From CAMEON01 sp963643175 (GTDB lineage Bacteria > Bacillota > Clostridia > Oscillospirales > CAG-272), in the NCBI GenBank assembly GCA_963643175.1, contig CAVIJF010000001.1, positions 1-64,000 of the forward strand: DNA of 64,000 bases, read 5' to 3'. The number at the start of each line of letters is the position of its first letter. Position 1 is the first letter of the stretch. The notes under the pieces were generated by a model. The model had not been told where the DNA came from. It saw only the letters and a program-made list of their open reading frames with translations, and did no database searches. A program made the translations under genes and the position numbers. Below, one piece after another: positions 1 through 7,093 of this stretch.

Positions 1-40
1 GGGTTGCAAGGGGATCCCCCTGCACCCGCTTTCCCTCTCC

Positions 41-69
41 TTGACAATTCGCCGCATTTGTGCTATAAT
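41..69 (+). promoter_or_regulatory. Sigma-A promoter of the amidase lipoprotein gene
   Basis: TTGACA at 41-46 and TATAAT at 64-69 are separated by exactly 17 bases, and TGC precedes the -10 box, making it an extended -10. The start codon at 131 is about 55 bases below the expected transcription start. Confidence 0.9.
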
Positions 70-130
70 TACCCCCGCAGACACATACGTGCGAATGCTG
101 CCTGCAATCCGGAAGGAGGATTTACCTTAA

Positions 131-1096
131 ATGCCATTTAATAGGAACACAAACGGCAGAAGGGCGTGGATAGCCGTGCCGCTGTGCATAGCACTTGCCG
201 TATCCCTGACTGCCTGCGGCGCCGAGGGCGTCAATTGGCTGTGGCAGGAAAATACAGTCAAGGAACCGGATACGGGAGATATGATTATCCACGTCACGGG
301 AACCGAAACCGATAAGGAAACAGGAACCGTTCAGGCAACCGACAGCGAAACAGACGGCTCGTCCGTCTTTACGGACGGAACAGTGGTCGCCTATACGGGG
401 GAGGCGCACCCCGGTACGGATATCTGCTATGAGGGGAACGGCGCGAACCGGAGCAGAATTATCGTGATTGACGCAGGACACCAGATTAAAGGAAATTCCG
501 GAAAGGAACCGATAGGTCCCAGCGCGGAAATCACGCAGGCGAAGGTTTCGTCCGGTACATCAGGGCTGTTTTCGGGCGTGGATGAGTACGAGCTGAATCT
601 GCGCGTGGCGCTCAGCCTGCGGGATGAGCTGATCCGGCGCGGATACTCCGTCGTCATGATCCGCGAAACCAACGAGGTGGACATCAGCAACGTAGAACGC
701 GCGCAGATAGCGAACCGGCACGGAGCCGCCGCGTTTGTCCGTATCCATGCCAACGGCTGGGAAAACGGCGATATGAAGGGCGCCATGGCGGTCTGCCAGA
801 CGGCGGAGAATCCGTACCCGAACTGCGCCGCCGCGTATGCGGAGAGCTACCGGCTGTCCGAGGCGGTGCTGGGCGCCTACTGCGCCGCGACCGGCATCAG
901 CTACCGGAGCATCTGGGAAACCGACAGCAAGGCAGGCACCAACTGGAGCGCCGTCCCGACTACCATTCTGGAGATGGGATTCATGTCCAACCGGGAGGAT
1001 GACCTGCGCATGGAGCAGGACGACTTCGCCGGACTGGCGGCAAAGGGCGTCGCCGACGGACTGGATGCATTTTTCGCCGGAAACGGCGACGCGTGA
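131..1096 (+). CDS. N-acetylmuramoyl-L-alanine amidase (Amidase_3) lipoprotein
   Basis: A secreted peptidoglycan amidase of 321 residues that would cleave the bond between N-acetylmuramic acid and L-alanine. It has an N-terminal signal peptide with lipobox SLTAC (Cys29), so it is probably lipid-anchored. A Thr/Glu/Asp-rich linker covers about residues 40-105, and the catalytic domain about 107-318. Zinc-ligand motifs of the family are visible: DAGH (His117), the Glu in YELNL (Glu154), RIHANG (His206) and LEMGF (Glu281). GGAGG lies 11 bases before ATG 131. It is a single-gene unit with its own promoter and terminator. The family call is firm; the cellular role (cell separation or spore-related) is not. 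Confidence 0.93.
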   Translation: MPFNRNTNGRRAWIAVPLCIALAVSLTACGAEGVNWLWQENTVKEPDTGDMIIHVTGTETDKETGTVQATDSETDGSSVFTDGTVVAYTGEAHPGTDICYEGNGANRSRIIVIDAGHQIKGNSGKEPIGPSAEITQAKVSSGTSGLFSGVDEYELNLRVALSLRDELIRRGYSVVMIRETNEVDISNVERAQIANRHGAAAFVRIHANGWENGDMKGAMAVCQTAENPYPNCAAAYAESYRLSEAVLGAYCAATGISYRSIWETDSKAGTNWSAVPTTILEMGFMSNREDDLRMEQDDFAGLAAKGVADGLDAFFAGNGDA

Positions 1097-1121
1097 GGGC
1101 GCATAGGCGCCCCGGAAAAGG

Positions 1122-1145
1122 AAAAGCTGCCCGCGGGCAGCTTTT
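1122..1145 (+). terminator. Rho-independent terminator after the amidase gene
   Basis: A perfect 24-base palindrome, AAAAGCTGCCCG followed by its reverse complement, begins 25 bases after the amidase stop and ends in four T on either strand. It would fold as a GC-rich hairpin and separates the amidase from the next gene. Confidence 0.8.
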
Positions 1146-1157
1146 CAGAGACGATAA

Positions 1158-1173
1158 GTTAGCCTACGCTAAC
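1158..1173. promoter_or_regulatory. Candidate operator: 6-4-6 inverted repeat GTTAGC-CTAC-GCTAAC
   Basis: A perfect 6-base inverted repeat with a 4-base spacer lies between the amidase terminator and the ribosome site (AGGAGG, 1179-1184) of the alpha/beta hydrolase gene. The same arms, GTTAGC and GCTAAC, recur with a 4-base spacer at 12816-12831. The TTAG/CTAA half-sites resemble those of DtxR/MntR-type metalloregulators. That resemblance is an inference only. Confidence 0.5.
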
Positions 1174-1192
1174 CCAAAAAGGAGGCATTGTC

Positions 1193-1969
1193 ATGCTGTT
1201 TGAAACATGGGGAAACCGGGAAAATCCCGCCGTGCTGTTTTTCCACGCGATGGGCGTGGTCGGCGCGAGCAGTCAGCCGGTGGCGCGGCATCTGCAGGAG
1301 CGGTATTTCTGCATCATGCCCACCGCGACCGTTTACTGCGCCGGGCAGAAATATGTCAGCAAGGCGGAGGAAGTGCGGCAGGTGATGCGGTTCCTGCGGG
1401 AGAAGGGCGTGTCGCGCCTTGCTTTGGTGGTGGCATCCTCCATCGGCGCCGATCTGGCGATGGCGTTCTTGGAGCAGTCGGACATTGTGCCGGAGCACGT
1501 GTTTTTCGACGGCGGGCAGTTTGCGCAGATACCCCGCGGGACGCGCCGGATTATGACGCCGTTCTTGTATCTTGCCATCAGAAGTCTGTACAGGTCGAAG
1601 AGCAGGACGCTGAAAAAGATACTCTGGTGCGACGATGACGCCATCAAGCCCTATTTCATCGCCGCGGGCGGGGCGCTGACCTACGGCAATCTGCGCCGCC
1701 AGCTTGCGGACAGTCTGGAGGATAAGCCGTTTCCGGTGTTGCCGGAGTCGCTGCAACGGCACTGCTACTTTGAGTTCGGCAGTGTGGAGGAGCATTTCAA
1801 GTACCGGGACGCCGTGATGAAAGCCTATCCGGCAGGCAATTTCCCGGTGTTTGCCGGGTACAACCATATGCAGTATCAGATACGCGATCCGGAAGGCTTT
1901 GCGGCGATGCTGACGTCAATTATTGAGAAGGATCGGCTGCCGGAGCTGACGTTCCTGCAAAACAGCTGA
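1193..1969 (+). CDS. Alpha/beta hydrolase fold protein
   Basis: A 258-residue cytoplasmic protein with the alpha/beta hydrolase layout. The LFFHAMG stretch near residues 15-21 fits the oxyanion-hole strand. ASSIG near residue 82 fits a nucleophile elbow with Ser in the centre, and HMQYQIRDPEGF near the C-terminus carries the probable catalytic His. There is no signal peptide. ATG 1193 sits 8 bases below AGGAGG. The gene stands alone between two terminators, with the inverted repeat at 1158-1173 just upstream of its ribosome site. The substrate is unknown; an esterase or peptidase is possible. Confidence 0.75.
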   Translation: MLFETWGNRENPAVLFFHAMGVVGASSQPVARHLQERYFCIMPTATVYCAGQKYVSKAEEVRQVMRFLREKGVSRLALVVASSIGADLAMAFLEQSDIVPEHVFFDGGQFAQIPRGTRRIMTPFLYLAIRSLYRSKSRTLKKILWCDDDAIKPYFIAAGGALTYGNLRRQLADSLEDKPFPVLPESLQRHCYFEFGSVEEHFKYRDAVMKAYPAGNFPVFAGYNHMQYQIRDPEGFAAMLTSIIEKDRLPELTFLQNS

Positions 1970-1986
1970 CGGCAGGTGCGCTGGAA

Positions 1987-2030
1987 GAAAAAAAAGCCCC
2001 TTCCCGCGGGGAAGTCCCATCGGGAAGGGG
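1987..2030 (-). terminator. Terminator of the Kef-type antiporter gene, probably bidirectional
   Basis: On the minus strand a 10-base perfect stem (2021-2030 pairing with 1997-2006, CCCCTTCCCG arms) is followed by a run of at least eight T (1988-1995). It also lies just below the stop of the plus-strand hydrolase gene. Confidence 0.85.
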
Positions 2031-2059
2031 AAATCCGCAGAGCGCGGAAGGCAGGGCGG

Positions 2060-3370
2060 TTACTTGCTCTGTTTTTTCTGCATTGCCGCCAACTTGCGGG
2101 GCGGGATGGGCTTTTCCTTGATTTCGCCGGCTTTGTCCAGTGCAATTTTGGTCAGCAGAGGACCGATAAGCTCATAAACCAGAACGGCGAACAGCGAGAT
2201 ATTGCGGATGAGCAGCCCGACTTCCGCATATCCCAGGTCGCCCATGACCGAAACCGCTATCTGCGACATACCGAGGCAGACGCCCGCCTGCGGCAGCAGC
2301 GTGATGCCCAGATATTTCTGAACCGTCGGCTCACACTTCATGAACCGGGAAGAGATGCCCGCGCCGGTAATCTTGCCCAGCGAGCGGATGAGAATGAACA
2401 CCAGTCCGATCAGCACGATCTGCCACTTGGTGAACACCTCCAGCTGCAGTTCCGCGCCGCTGATGACGAAAAACAGCACCATAACGGGACCGGTCCAGCG
2501 ATCCATGCGATCCATCAGTTCTTCCGAGAAGTCGCACAGGTTGCAGAATACGGTGCCCATCATCATGCAGACCAGCAGGGAAGAGAACCCGACCGTAACC
2601 GCGCCTATCTTCCATTTCAGCATGGCAAGTCCGACGGCGAGGAACACGAAGCCGACCGAAATGCTCATGCGCTTGCTGCGGGAGTGGAAGAAGCGCTCGA
2701 TGAAGGTAAAGGTCAGTCCCAACACGGCACCCAGCGCCAGCGAGACAAAGACCTCCACGAACGGGTTGACCAGCACCGACACCATATCGATATGCCCGCT
2801 CTCCATCGCCTTGGCGATGCCGAAGGAAACGGCAAATACCATCAGTCCGACCACATCGTCCAGCGCCACGACCGGAAGCAGAATACTGGTGACGGGACCT
2901 TCTGCCTTGTACTGCTTGATAACCATCAGCGTGGCGGCGGGGGCAGTGGCTGTTGCAATCGCGCCCAGCGTGATGGCGGCGGACAGCGGCAGTTCCTCCG
3001 GGATGATGAAATGCAGCCCGATCAGTGCGATGTCCACGAACAGAGTCGCCGTGAGCGCCTGAAACACCGCGATGACGGTAGCCTGTTTGCCGGTTTTCTT
3101 CAGGCTGGACAGGCGGAATTCATTGCCCATTGTGAAAGCGATGAAGCCCAGCGCTACGTCCGAAATAATATCGTAATTGCCCACGTCCTCCGACGAAATA
3201 AAACCCAATCCGGGTATGCCCAGCTGTCCGAGGCAGTAGGGACCGATGAGAATGCCGGCTACGAGGTAGGCGGTCACGGCAGGAAGATTCCAGATTTTCG
3301 TCAGTCTTGACATGAGCAGACCGGCGAACAGCGCGACGGACAGTGCCAGCAGAGTATGTAACACATCCAT
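2060..3370 (-). CDS. CPA2 (Kef-type) cation:proton antiporter
   Basis: An integral membrane protein of 436 residues with about a dozen hydrophobic segments and the Na+/H+ exchanger fold typical of CPA2 transporters; LPAVTAYLVAGILIGPY near the N-terminus is a family-type motif. It would exchange K+ or Na+ for H+. No TrkA-N or TrkA-C regulatory domain follows the membrane part. I chose ATG 3370 because GGAGG stands 9 bases upstream. The frame stays open to a GTG at 3496, but that extension is built from the heptamer repeats and lacks a ribosome site. The gene is monocistronic, with a promoter at 3555-3583 and a terminator at 1987-2030. The transported ion cannot be told. Confidence 0.88.
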   Translation of the reverse strand: MDVLHTLLALSVALFAGLLMSRLTKIWNLPAVTAYLVAGILIGPYCLGQLGIPGLGFISSEDVGNYDIISDVALGFIAFTMGNEFRLSSLKKTGKQATVIAVFQALTATLFVDIALIGLHFIIPEELPLSAAITLGAIATATAPAATLMVIKQYKAEGPVTSILLPVVALDDVVGLMVFAVSFGIAKAMESGHIDMVSVLVNPFVEVFVSLALGAVLGLTFTFIERFFHSRSKRMSISVGFVFLAVGLAMLKWKIGAVTVGFSSLLVCMMMGTVFCNLCDFSEELMDRMDRWTGPVMVLFFVISGAELQLEVFTKWQIVLIGLVFILIRSLGKITGAGISSRFMKCEPTVQKYLGITLLPQAGVCLGMSQIAVSVMGDLGYAEVGLLIRNISLFAVLVYELIGPLLTKIALDKAGEIKEKPIPPRKLAAMQKKQSK

Positions 3371-3432
3371 TAGAAAAATGCCTCCGGGTCGGAACACGAC
3401 CGTAATAGAATCGGTAAAGCGGTAAACGATAA

Positions 3433-3481
3433 CTGTAAACCGTAAACCGTAAACCGTAAGCTGTAAGCCGTAAACTGTAAT
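3433..3481. repeat. Seven tandem heptamers (C[CT]GTAA[AGT]) in the antiporter leader
   Basis: Seven consecutive 7-base units read CTGTAAA, CCGTAAA, CCGTAAA, CCGTAAG, CTGTAAG, CCGTAAA, CTGTAAT on the plus strand. Degenerate units continue toward 3405. They lie inside the roughly 180-base untranslated leader between the promoter (3555-3583) and start (3370) of the antiporter gene. Together with the promoter they fill most of the gene-free interval 3371-3672. The rest, next to the spoVAC stop, shows only a weak hairpin and a T-run (minus strand, near 3617-3642). Confidence 0.85.
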
Positions 3482-3554
3482 CGCTGTCAGGGACACGCCG
3501 GTGCCGTACTGCCCGCAGACGGCAGACCGGCGGTTCCTCTATGCACGCCTTGCT

Positions 3555-3583
3555 ATTATAGCAAATGCCCCACCGGAAGTCAA
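3555..3583 (-). promoter_or_regulatory. Sigma-A promoter of the antiporter gene
   Basis: On the minus strand TTGACT (3583-3578), a 17-base spacer and TATAAT (3560-3555) are preceded by an extended TGC. Transcription would start near 3548, giving a leader of about 180 bases. Confidence 0.85.
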
Positions 3584-3672
3584 TGGGCAAACAACCGAAA
3601 AGAGGCAGGTGCTGGCGAAAAAAACAGGCTATTTTGAAAGCCGCCGGAAGCGCCGGTAAATCGGCGATTCCC

Positions 3673-4123
3673 TTATGCGGCGAACAGAGTGACGACCCAG
3701 AACGCAACGCCGCAGACCGCTCCCGCTAACGTCCCGTACAGAAGCACCGGTCCGGCGACCGTGAATATCTTGGCGCCGACGCCCAGAACCAGCCATTCGG
3801 AACGTGCGTCAATGGCGGACGAGGCGACGCATTGCATACCCGGTGATGGGAACCAGCGTGCCCGCCCCGGCATACTTGGCAATGCGGTCAAAGACGCCGC
3901 ATCCGATCAGCACGACGGCAAGCAGTATCAGCGTTACCGATGCCAGTGTGCCGCCGTCCTCACGGCTCATGCCGCAGATACCGGTGTACAGGTCGCCGAA
4001 CGCCTGCCCGACAAGGCAGACTGTCCCGCCCACCCAGAAGGCACGCAGGCAGTTGCGCCGGGACGATGACCGGGGCGCGTGCGCGTCGGCGTAGCGCCGG
4101 TAGGTCTCCTTGCCCATATCCAT
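3673..4123 (-). pseudogene. spoVAC: Stage V sporulation protein AC, frameshifted
   Basis: Two overlapping frames together spell a SpoVAC-like protein of about 150 residues. Frame one begins at ATG 4123 (GGAGGT 7 bases upstream) with MDMGKETYRRYADAHAP, continues through AFWVGGTVCLVGQAFGDLY and GAGTLVPITGYA, then stops at 3809. The second frame resumes with ASSAIDARSE, LVLGVGAKIF and VYGTLAGAVCGVAF-like sequence to 3673. The shift lies near 3828-3836 and is best explained by two missing bases. SpoVAC is an inner spore-membrane protein that helps take up dipicolinic acid. Its usual partners spoVAD and spoVAE are not in the window. This is either a decayed gene or an assembly error. Confidence 0.8.
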
Positions 4124-4131
4124 ACAAAACA

Positions 4132-4176
4132 CCTCCGCGGGGAAGAATACCGTATCGGTATCCTGCCCCGCGGAGG
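4132..4176 (-). terminator. 11-bp hairpin ending the upstream operon and covering the spoVAC ribosome site
   Basis: CCTCCGCGGGG (4132-4142) pairs perfectly with CCCCGCGGAGG (4166-4176), and an inner ATACCG/CGGTAT stem lengthens it. On the minus strand it follows the glycosidase-like gene and is followed by TGTTTTGT, so it may be a terminator. Its last arm is also the GGAGG of spoVAC, so folding would hide that ribosome site. Confidence 0.6.
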
Positions 4177-4202
4177 CTTGGTTTATGCATACAGAACAGC
4201 AA

Positions 4203-5462
4203 TTACAGCGGCTTTACAGCAAACAGTTCGCCGTCGCCCGGTGCGAAAGCGTAATCCGGGCTGTAGCTGTTGCCGCAGTCCTCCCAGACACCGGTCGCTT
4301 TGTTCAGATGGAGAAGCGGCACATCGGACGTGATGTGCAGGGTCTGCGGCGCATCGTGATTCTTGCTTGTGACCATCATGCGACCGCCCGCAAAGAAGCC
4401 GACCGTAAAGCACCCGCCTCCCAATGTCCGGATGTGCCCGTATCCGGCAAACGGCGTGACCGTTTGGTCTGCTTCCTCCCCGACGTGGAACACTGCCTCG
4501 GAGCGGATTTCGCCGGGTGCCGTGCCCTCACCGGGCAGGGAATCGACCAGACCGCGGTACAGCACCTGCAACTCCCTGTTGATGCCCTTCACGATTTCAT
4601 ACTTCTCGCCGCGCGTGCCGTCCACCAGGATGATGCCGTTGTGGTAGGACCACGGCTCGTGGTTTGACGCATCGGGCGTCCAGTAGGTGAAGTAGGAAAG
4701 CCCGGTGGAGCCGTATGTCAGCGCGTTGAATGCCTCCCAGCGCAGTTCGCCTTCCGTCGGCAGGCGGTATCCCCAGTGCTCAACCAGCAGGATGATGGTC
4801 ATCCACGGGATGCCTGCCCGGGCGGCGCTCGCCCGGATCATCTCCATGTTGTCGTAGTAGCCCTCGCGGTCATATGCCTCAAAAATCTTGCCTTCCCAGC
4901 CGTTGCGCTTGCGGTTCTCCTCCGAGATGCGCGCCTCGGGCAGCTTGTCCAGCACCGGAACCTCGCGCCGCATCAGGTTGTAGTGGTCGTAGGACAGCAG
5001 CTGCGGGTGGACGGTGCGCAGGAATCCGTCGATGTGCGCCTGATAGCGCTCCAGCGGCATGACGGCGACCGACGGGAGCAGGTTGATGTACTCGCCGTGC
5101 ACCGGGTCGTGCGCGTGCAGGTAATCCACCACGCGCCCCAGCGTCGGGAAGTATGCGTCGGTCGGTTCATCGCGCACGAAGAAGCGGTTGAGGGCGGGGC
5201 AGTCGCGGTAGTCAGCGATCATGGCATCCAGCTCCGCCTCCCAACCCGGTGCCCCCTCCAGCGCGATGTGCATACGGGGGTCCTGTACGTTGGCGCGCAG
5301 TCCCAGCTCCGTGCACAGATCCAGGACGCGCAGGTTGGTTTCGGTATCGTAGGAGCATTCGATCAGGTTGAAGCCTGCCTCGCGCGCCTCCACGAGCCGC
5401 TCACGGGACAGAAATTCCTTCCGGATGCCATACCAGTAGGTTATCGGATACGGTTTGTTCAT
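4203..5462 (-). CDS. Glycoside hydrolase-like TIM-barrel protein
   Basis: A 419-residue protein without a signal peptide. Its N-terminal two thirds look like a (beta/alpha)8 glycosidase barrel: YWYGIRKEFLSRERL at the start, then FFVRDEP with Glu99 as a candidate acid/base, LLSYDHYN, and SYFTYWTP near residue 260. A small beta-rich C-terminal domain follows. It could not be placed in a numbered family, and GH42-like enzymes are only the nearest general resemblance. It lies 20 bases below the second solute-binding lipoprotein gene and shares that operon, which suggests cytoplasmic breakdown of an imported glycoside. The substrate is unknown. Confidence 0.65.
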   Translation of the reverse strand: MNKPYPITYWYGIRKEFLSRERLVEAREAGFNLIECSYDTETNLRVLDLCTELGLRANVQDPRMHIALEGAPGWEAELDAMIADYRDCPALNRFFVRDEPTDAYFPTLGRVVDYLHAHDPVHGEYINLLPSVAVMPLERYQAHIDGFLRTVHPQLLSYDHYNLMRREVPVLDKLPEARISEENRKRNGWEGKIFEAYDREGYYDNMEMIRASAARAGIPWMTIILLVEHWGYRLPTEGELRWEAFNALTYGSTGLSYFTYWTPDASNHEPWSYHNGIILVDGTRGEKYEIVKGINRELQVLYRGLVDSLPGEGTAPGEIRSEAVFHVGEEADQTVTPFAGYGHIRTLGGGCFTVGFFAGGRMMVTSKNHDAPQTLHITSDVPLLHLNKATGVWEDCGNSYSPDYAFAPGDGELFAVKPL

Positions 5463-5482
5463 TGCATTCTCCTTTGGACGGG

Positions 5483-7045
5483 TTACGGCACATTGTTGTT
5501 CTTTTGAAATTTTTTGAGCATTTCTCTGAATTTGGTCTGTATGATCCTGTTCTGGCGTGCGTTGTACATGGCAGAAAAAGTACGCTTGGCAGAAACCACG
5601 ATGCTGAAAACATTCAGCATCGTGCTGCCAGTCCAGTCGTTGTATGCCAGAATGAAGGACTCGCGGATGTTGTCATGAATAATCTGCACCATTTTGGATG
5701 CGTACGGATCCGTGACGTACTGCACCTGCAGAGCCTCCCCATAATATTTCGGAATAAGCAGTGCTGCGGTCTCCCGGCTCAGCACCTGAATCACGGTACT
5801 GATGAAGTCCGCATCCTTGGCGGTCGTCAGGATTGCACCGATCTCGGTGGTGTCATGCGTGGCGGTGTTGTACTGCTTATCCGAGGCATACAGCATGGGG
5901 CAGGGAAGCACACCCGCCTCACCCTGCATACTCAGCAGGACTGTGTTCTCCAGTGAGCCGAGCCGCTGGTAGTCGCAGATAAGCGACAGCCCTTCCGTGA
6001 AATCCTGCAAAATCTTCGCGTCGGAGGTGAGAGCGAAGCAGGAACTGTCGTTGTATACCAACGTGGACAGCCACGTGGTCAGATCCTCCGCGCGGGAATC
6101 CTCTCCCAGCGTGGGAGCCGGGATTCCGTCCTCATCCCGCGTGATGAACCCGGGGTTGGCGCTGACCACAAAGCCGATGGAGGAGCCCCACAGCTCCAGC
6201 ACGGACAGTCCCCACTGGTCGCCGTAATCCTTCACGCCGTTCCGGTTTTTGTCGTCGTACATATCGGTAATCATCTGGTTCATCTTCTCGTAGGTCCACT
6301 CATAGTTGAGCACCCAGTCATACACCTCGTTGGGGTCACGCTGATAATGATCCTGATACATTCCCTTGTTGAACAGGAGCAGGTGCGAGGAGCGGAGTAC
6401 GTCGATGAAGTAGTCGCCCGCCAGCATGAACTGGTATCCGTTCTGCAGTCTCAGGTCGTCCATGTAGTCCTTGTACCAGTAGGATTTGTTCTCAAAGTCA
6501 AAGCCGGTAAAGTCCTCCGACAGGACGTTGCGGAATGTGCCCTCGATGGAGAGATTGGCGAAGGGGAACAGGTCGTTGATGACCAGATCGTACTCGTCCA
6601 GACCGGAGGCGGCATACGTGCGGATTTTGCTGAAAACACCGTTGTAGCCCACGTCCAGCTGTGTGAAAGTCAGCTGGACGCCGAGCTTCTTCTCGACCAC
6701 TGCGTTGCGCTCAAACACGGCATCGTTCACCATGCTGGCAGCCGCGTTCTTTTCGCCCTCGATGAGGTAGTTGGAGTTACCCATGCCTGCCGAGGCAACA
6801 TTGGTACTGGTCAGAATGCGGAACTCGCGTCCGTTGTAGTTGACATCCTTGAAGGGATCCGGTTCGGCGGTGCTCTCCGGCTCATTGCCGGCGTCCCCAT
6901 CGGTTGAGACGGCGGCAGTGGAGGCTGATTCTGCCGTGTCCCCTGTCCCGCAGGCGACCAACTCCGCGACGGAGCCGAGCAGCATCAGGAGGCACAGGAT
7001 GAGCGAGAGTGTGCGTGCGGTTTTGCTCTGCTTTGAAAATCTCAT
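5483..7045 (-). CDS. Extracellular solute-binding lipoprotein (family 1-like)
   Basis: A 520-residue secreted protein with a signal peptide and lipobox LVAC (Cys32), then an Asp/Glu/Ser/Thr-rich linker to about residue 65. The body resembles sugar ABC-transporter binding proteins: YNGREFRILTST opening, a VFERNAVVEKKLGVQL helix, EYDLVINDLF, and later DRNGVKDYGDQWGL-type Asp-rich sequence (here DKNRNGVKDYGDQWGL). It lies between a second, related lipoprotein gene and the glycosidase-like gene, with short gaps, so it belongs to one operon transcribed from 8697-8725. No permease or ATPase gene is adjacent; the transport partner must be elsewhere. Confidence 0.8.
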   Translation of the reverse strand: MRFSKQSKTARTLSLILCLLMLLGSVAELVACGTGDTAESASTAAVSTDGDAGNEPESTAEPDPFKDVNYNGREFRILTSTNVASAGMGNSNYLIEGEKNAAASMVNDAVFERNAVVEKKLGVQLTFTQLDVGYNGVFSKIRTYAASGLDEYDLVINDLFPFANLSIEGTFRNVLSEDFTGFDFENKSYWYKDYMDDLRLQNGYQFMLAGDYFIDVLRSSHLLLFNKGMYQDHYQRDPNEVYDWVLNYEWTYEKMNQMITDMYDDKNRNGVKDYGDQWGLSVLELWGSSIGFVVSANPGFITRDEDGIPAPTLGEDSRAEDLTTWLSTLVYNDSSCFALTSDAKILQDFTEGLSLICDYQRLGSLENTVLLSMQGEAGVLPCPMLYASDKQYNTATHDTTEIGAILTTAKDADFISTVIQVLSRETAALLIPKYYGEALQVQYVTDPYASKMVQIIHDNIRESFILAYNDWTGSTMLNVFSIVVSAKRTFSAMYNARQNRIIQTKFREMLKKFQKNNNVP

Positions 7046-7093
7046 GGTTTTCTCTCCTTCTTTGGTTTTTGAAGTTTTCAGGGAAGCGTTGAA

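Noticed and set aside
1976..3310. Long open frame on the plus strand opposite the antiporter gene
   Set aside because: It is a shadow of a GC-rich coding strand; its translation is Gln/His/Arg/Asp-rich with no family likeness and no ribosome site, while the minus strand has a clear membrane protein.
3405..3481. CRISPR array suggested by regular repeats
   Set aside because: Units are only 7 bases, directly tandem and without spacers; no cas genes are present.
3371..3496. N-terminal extension of the antiporter from GTG 3496
   Set aside because: The extension is encoded by the heptamer repeats, has no ribosome site, and ATG 3370 has a strong GGAGG.
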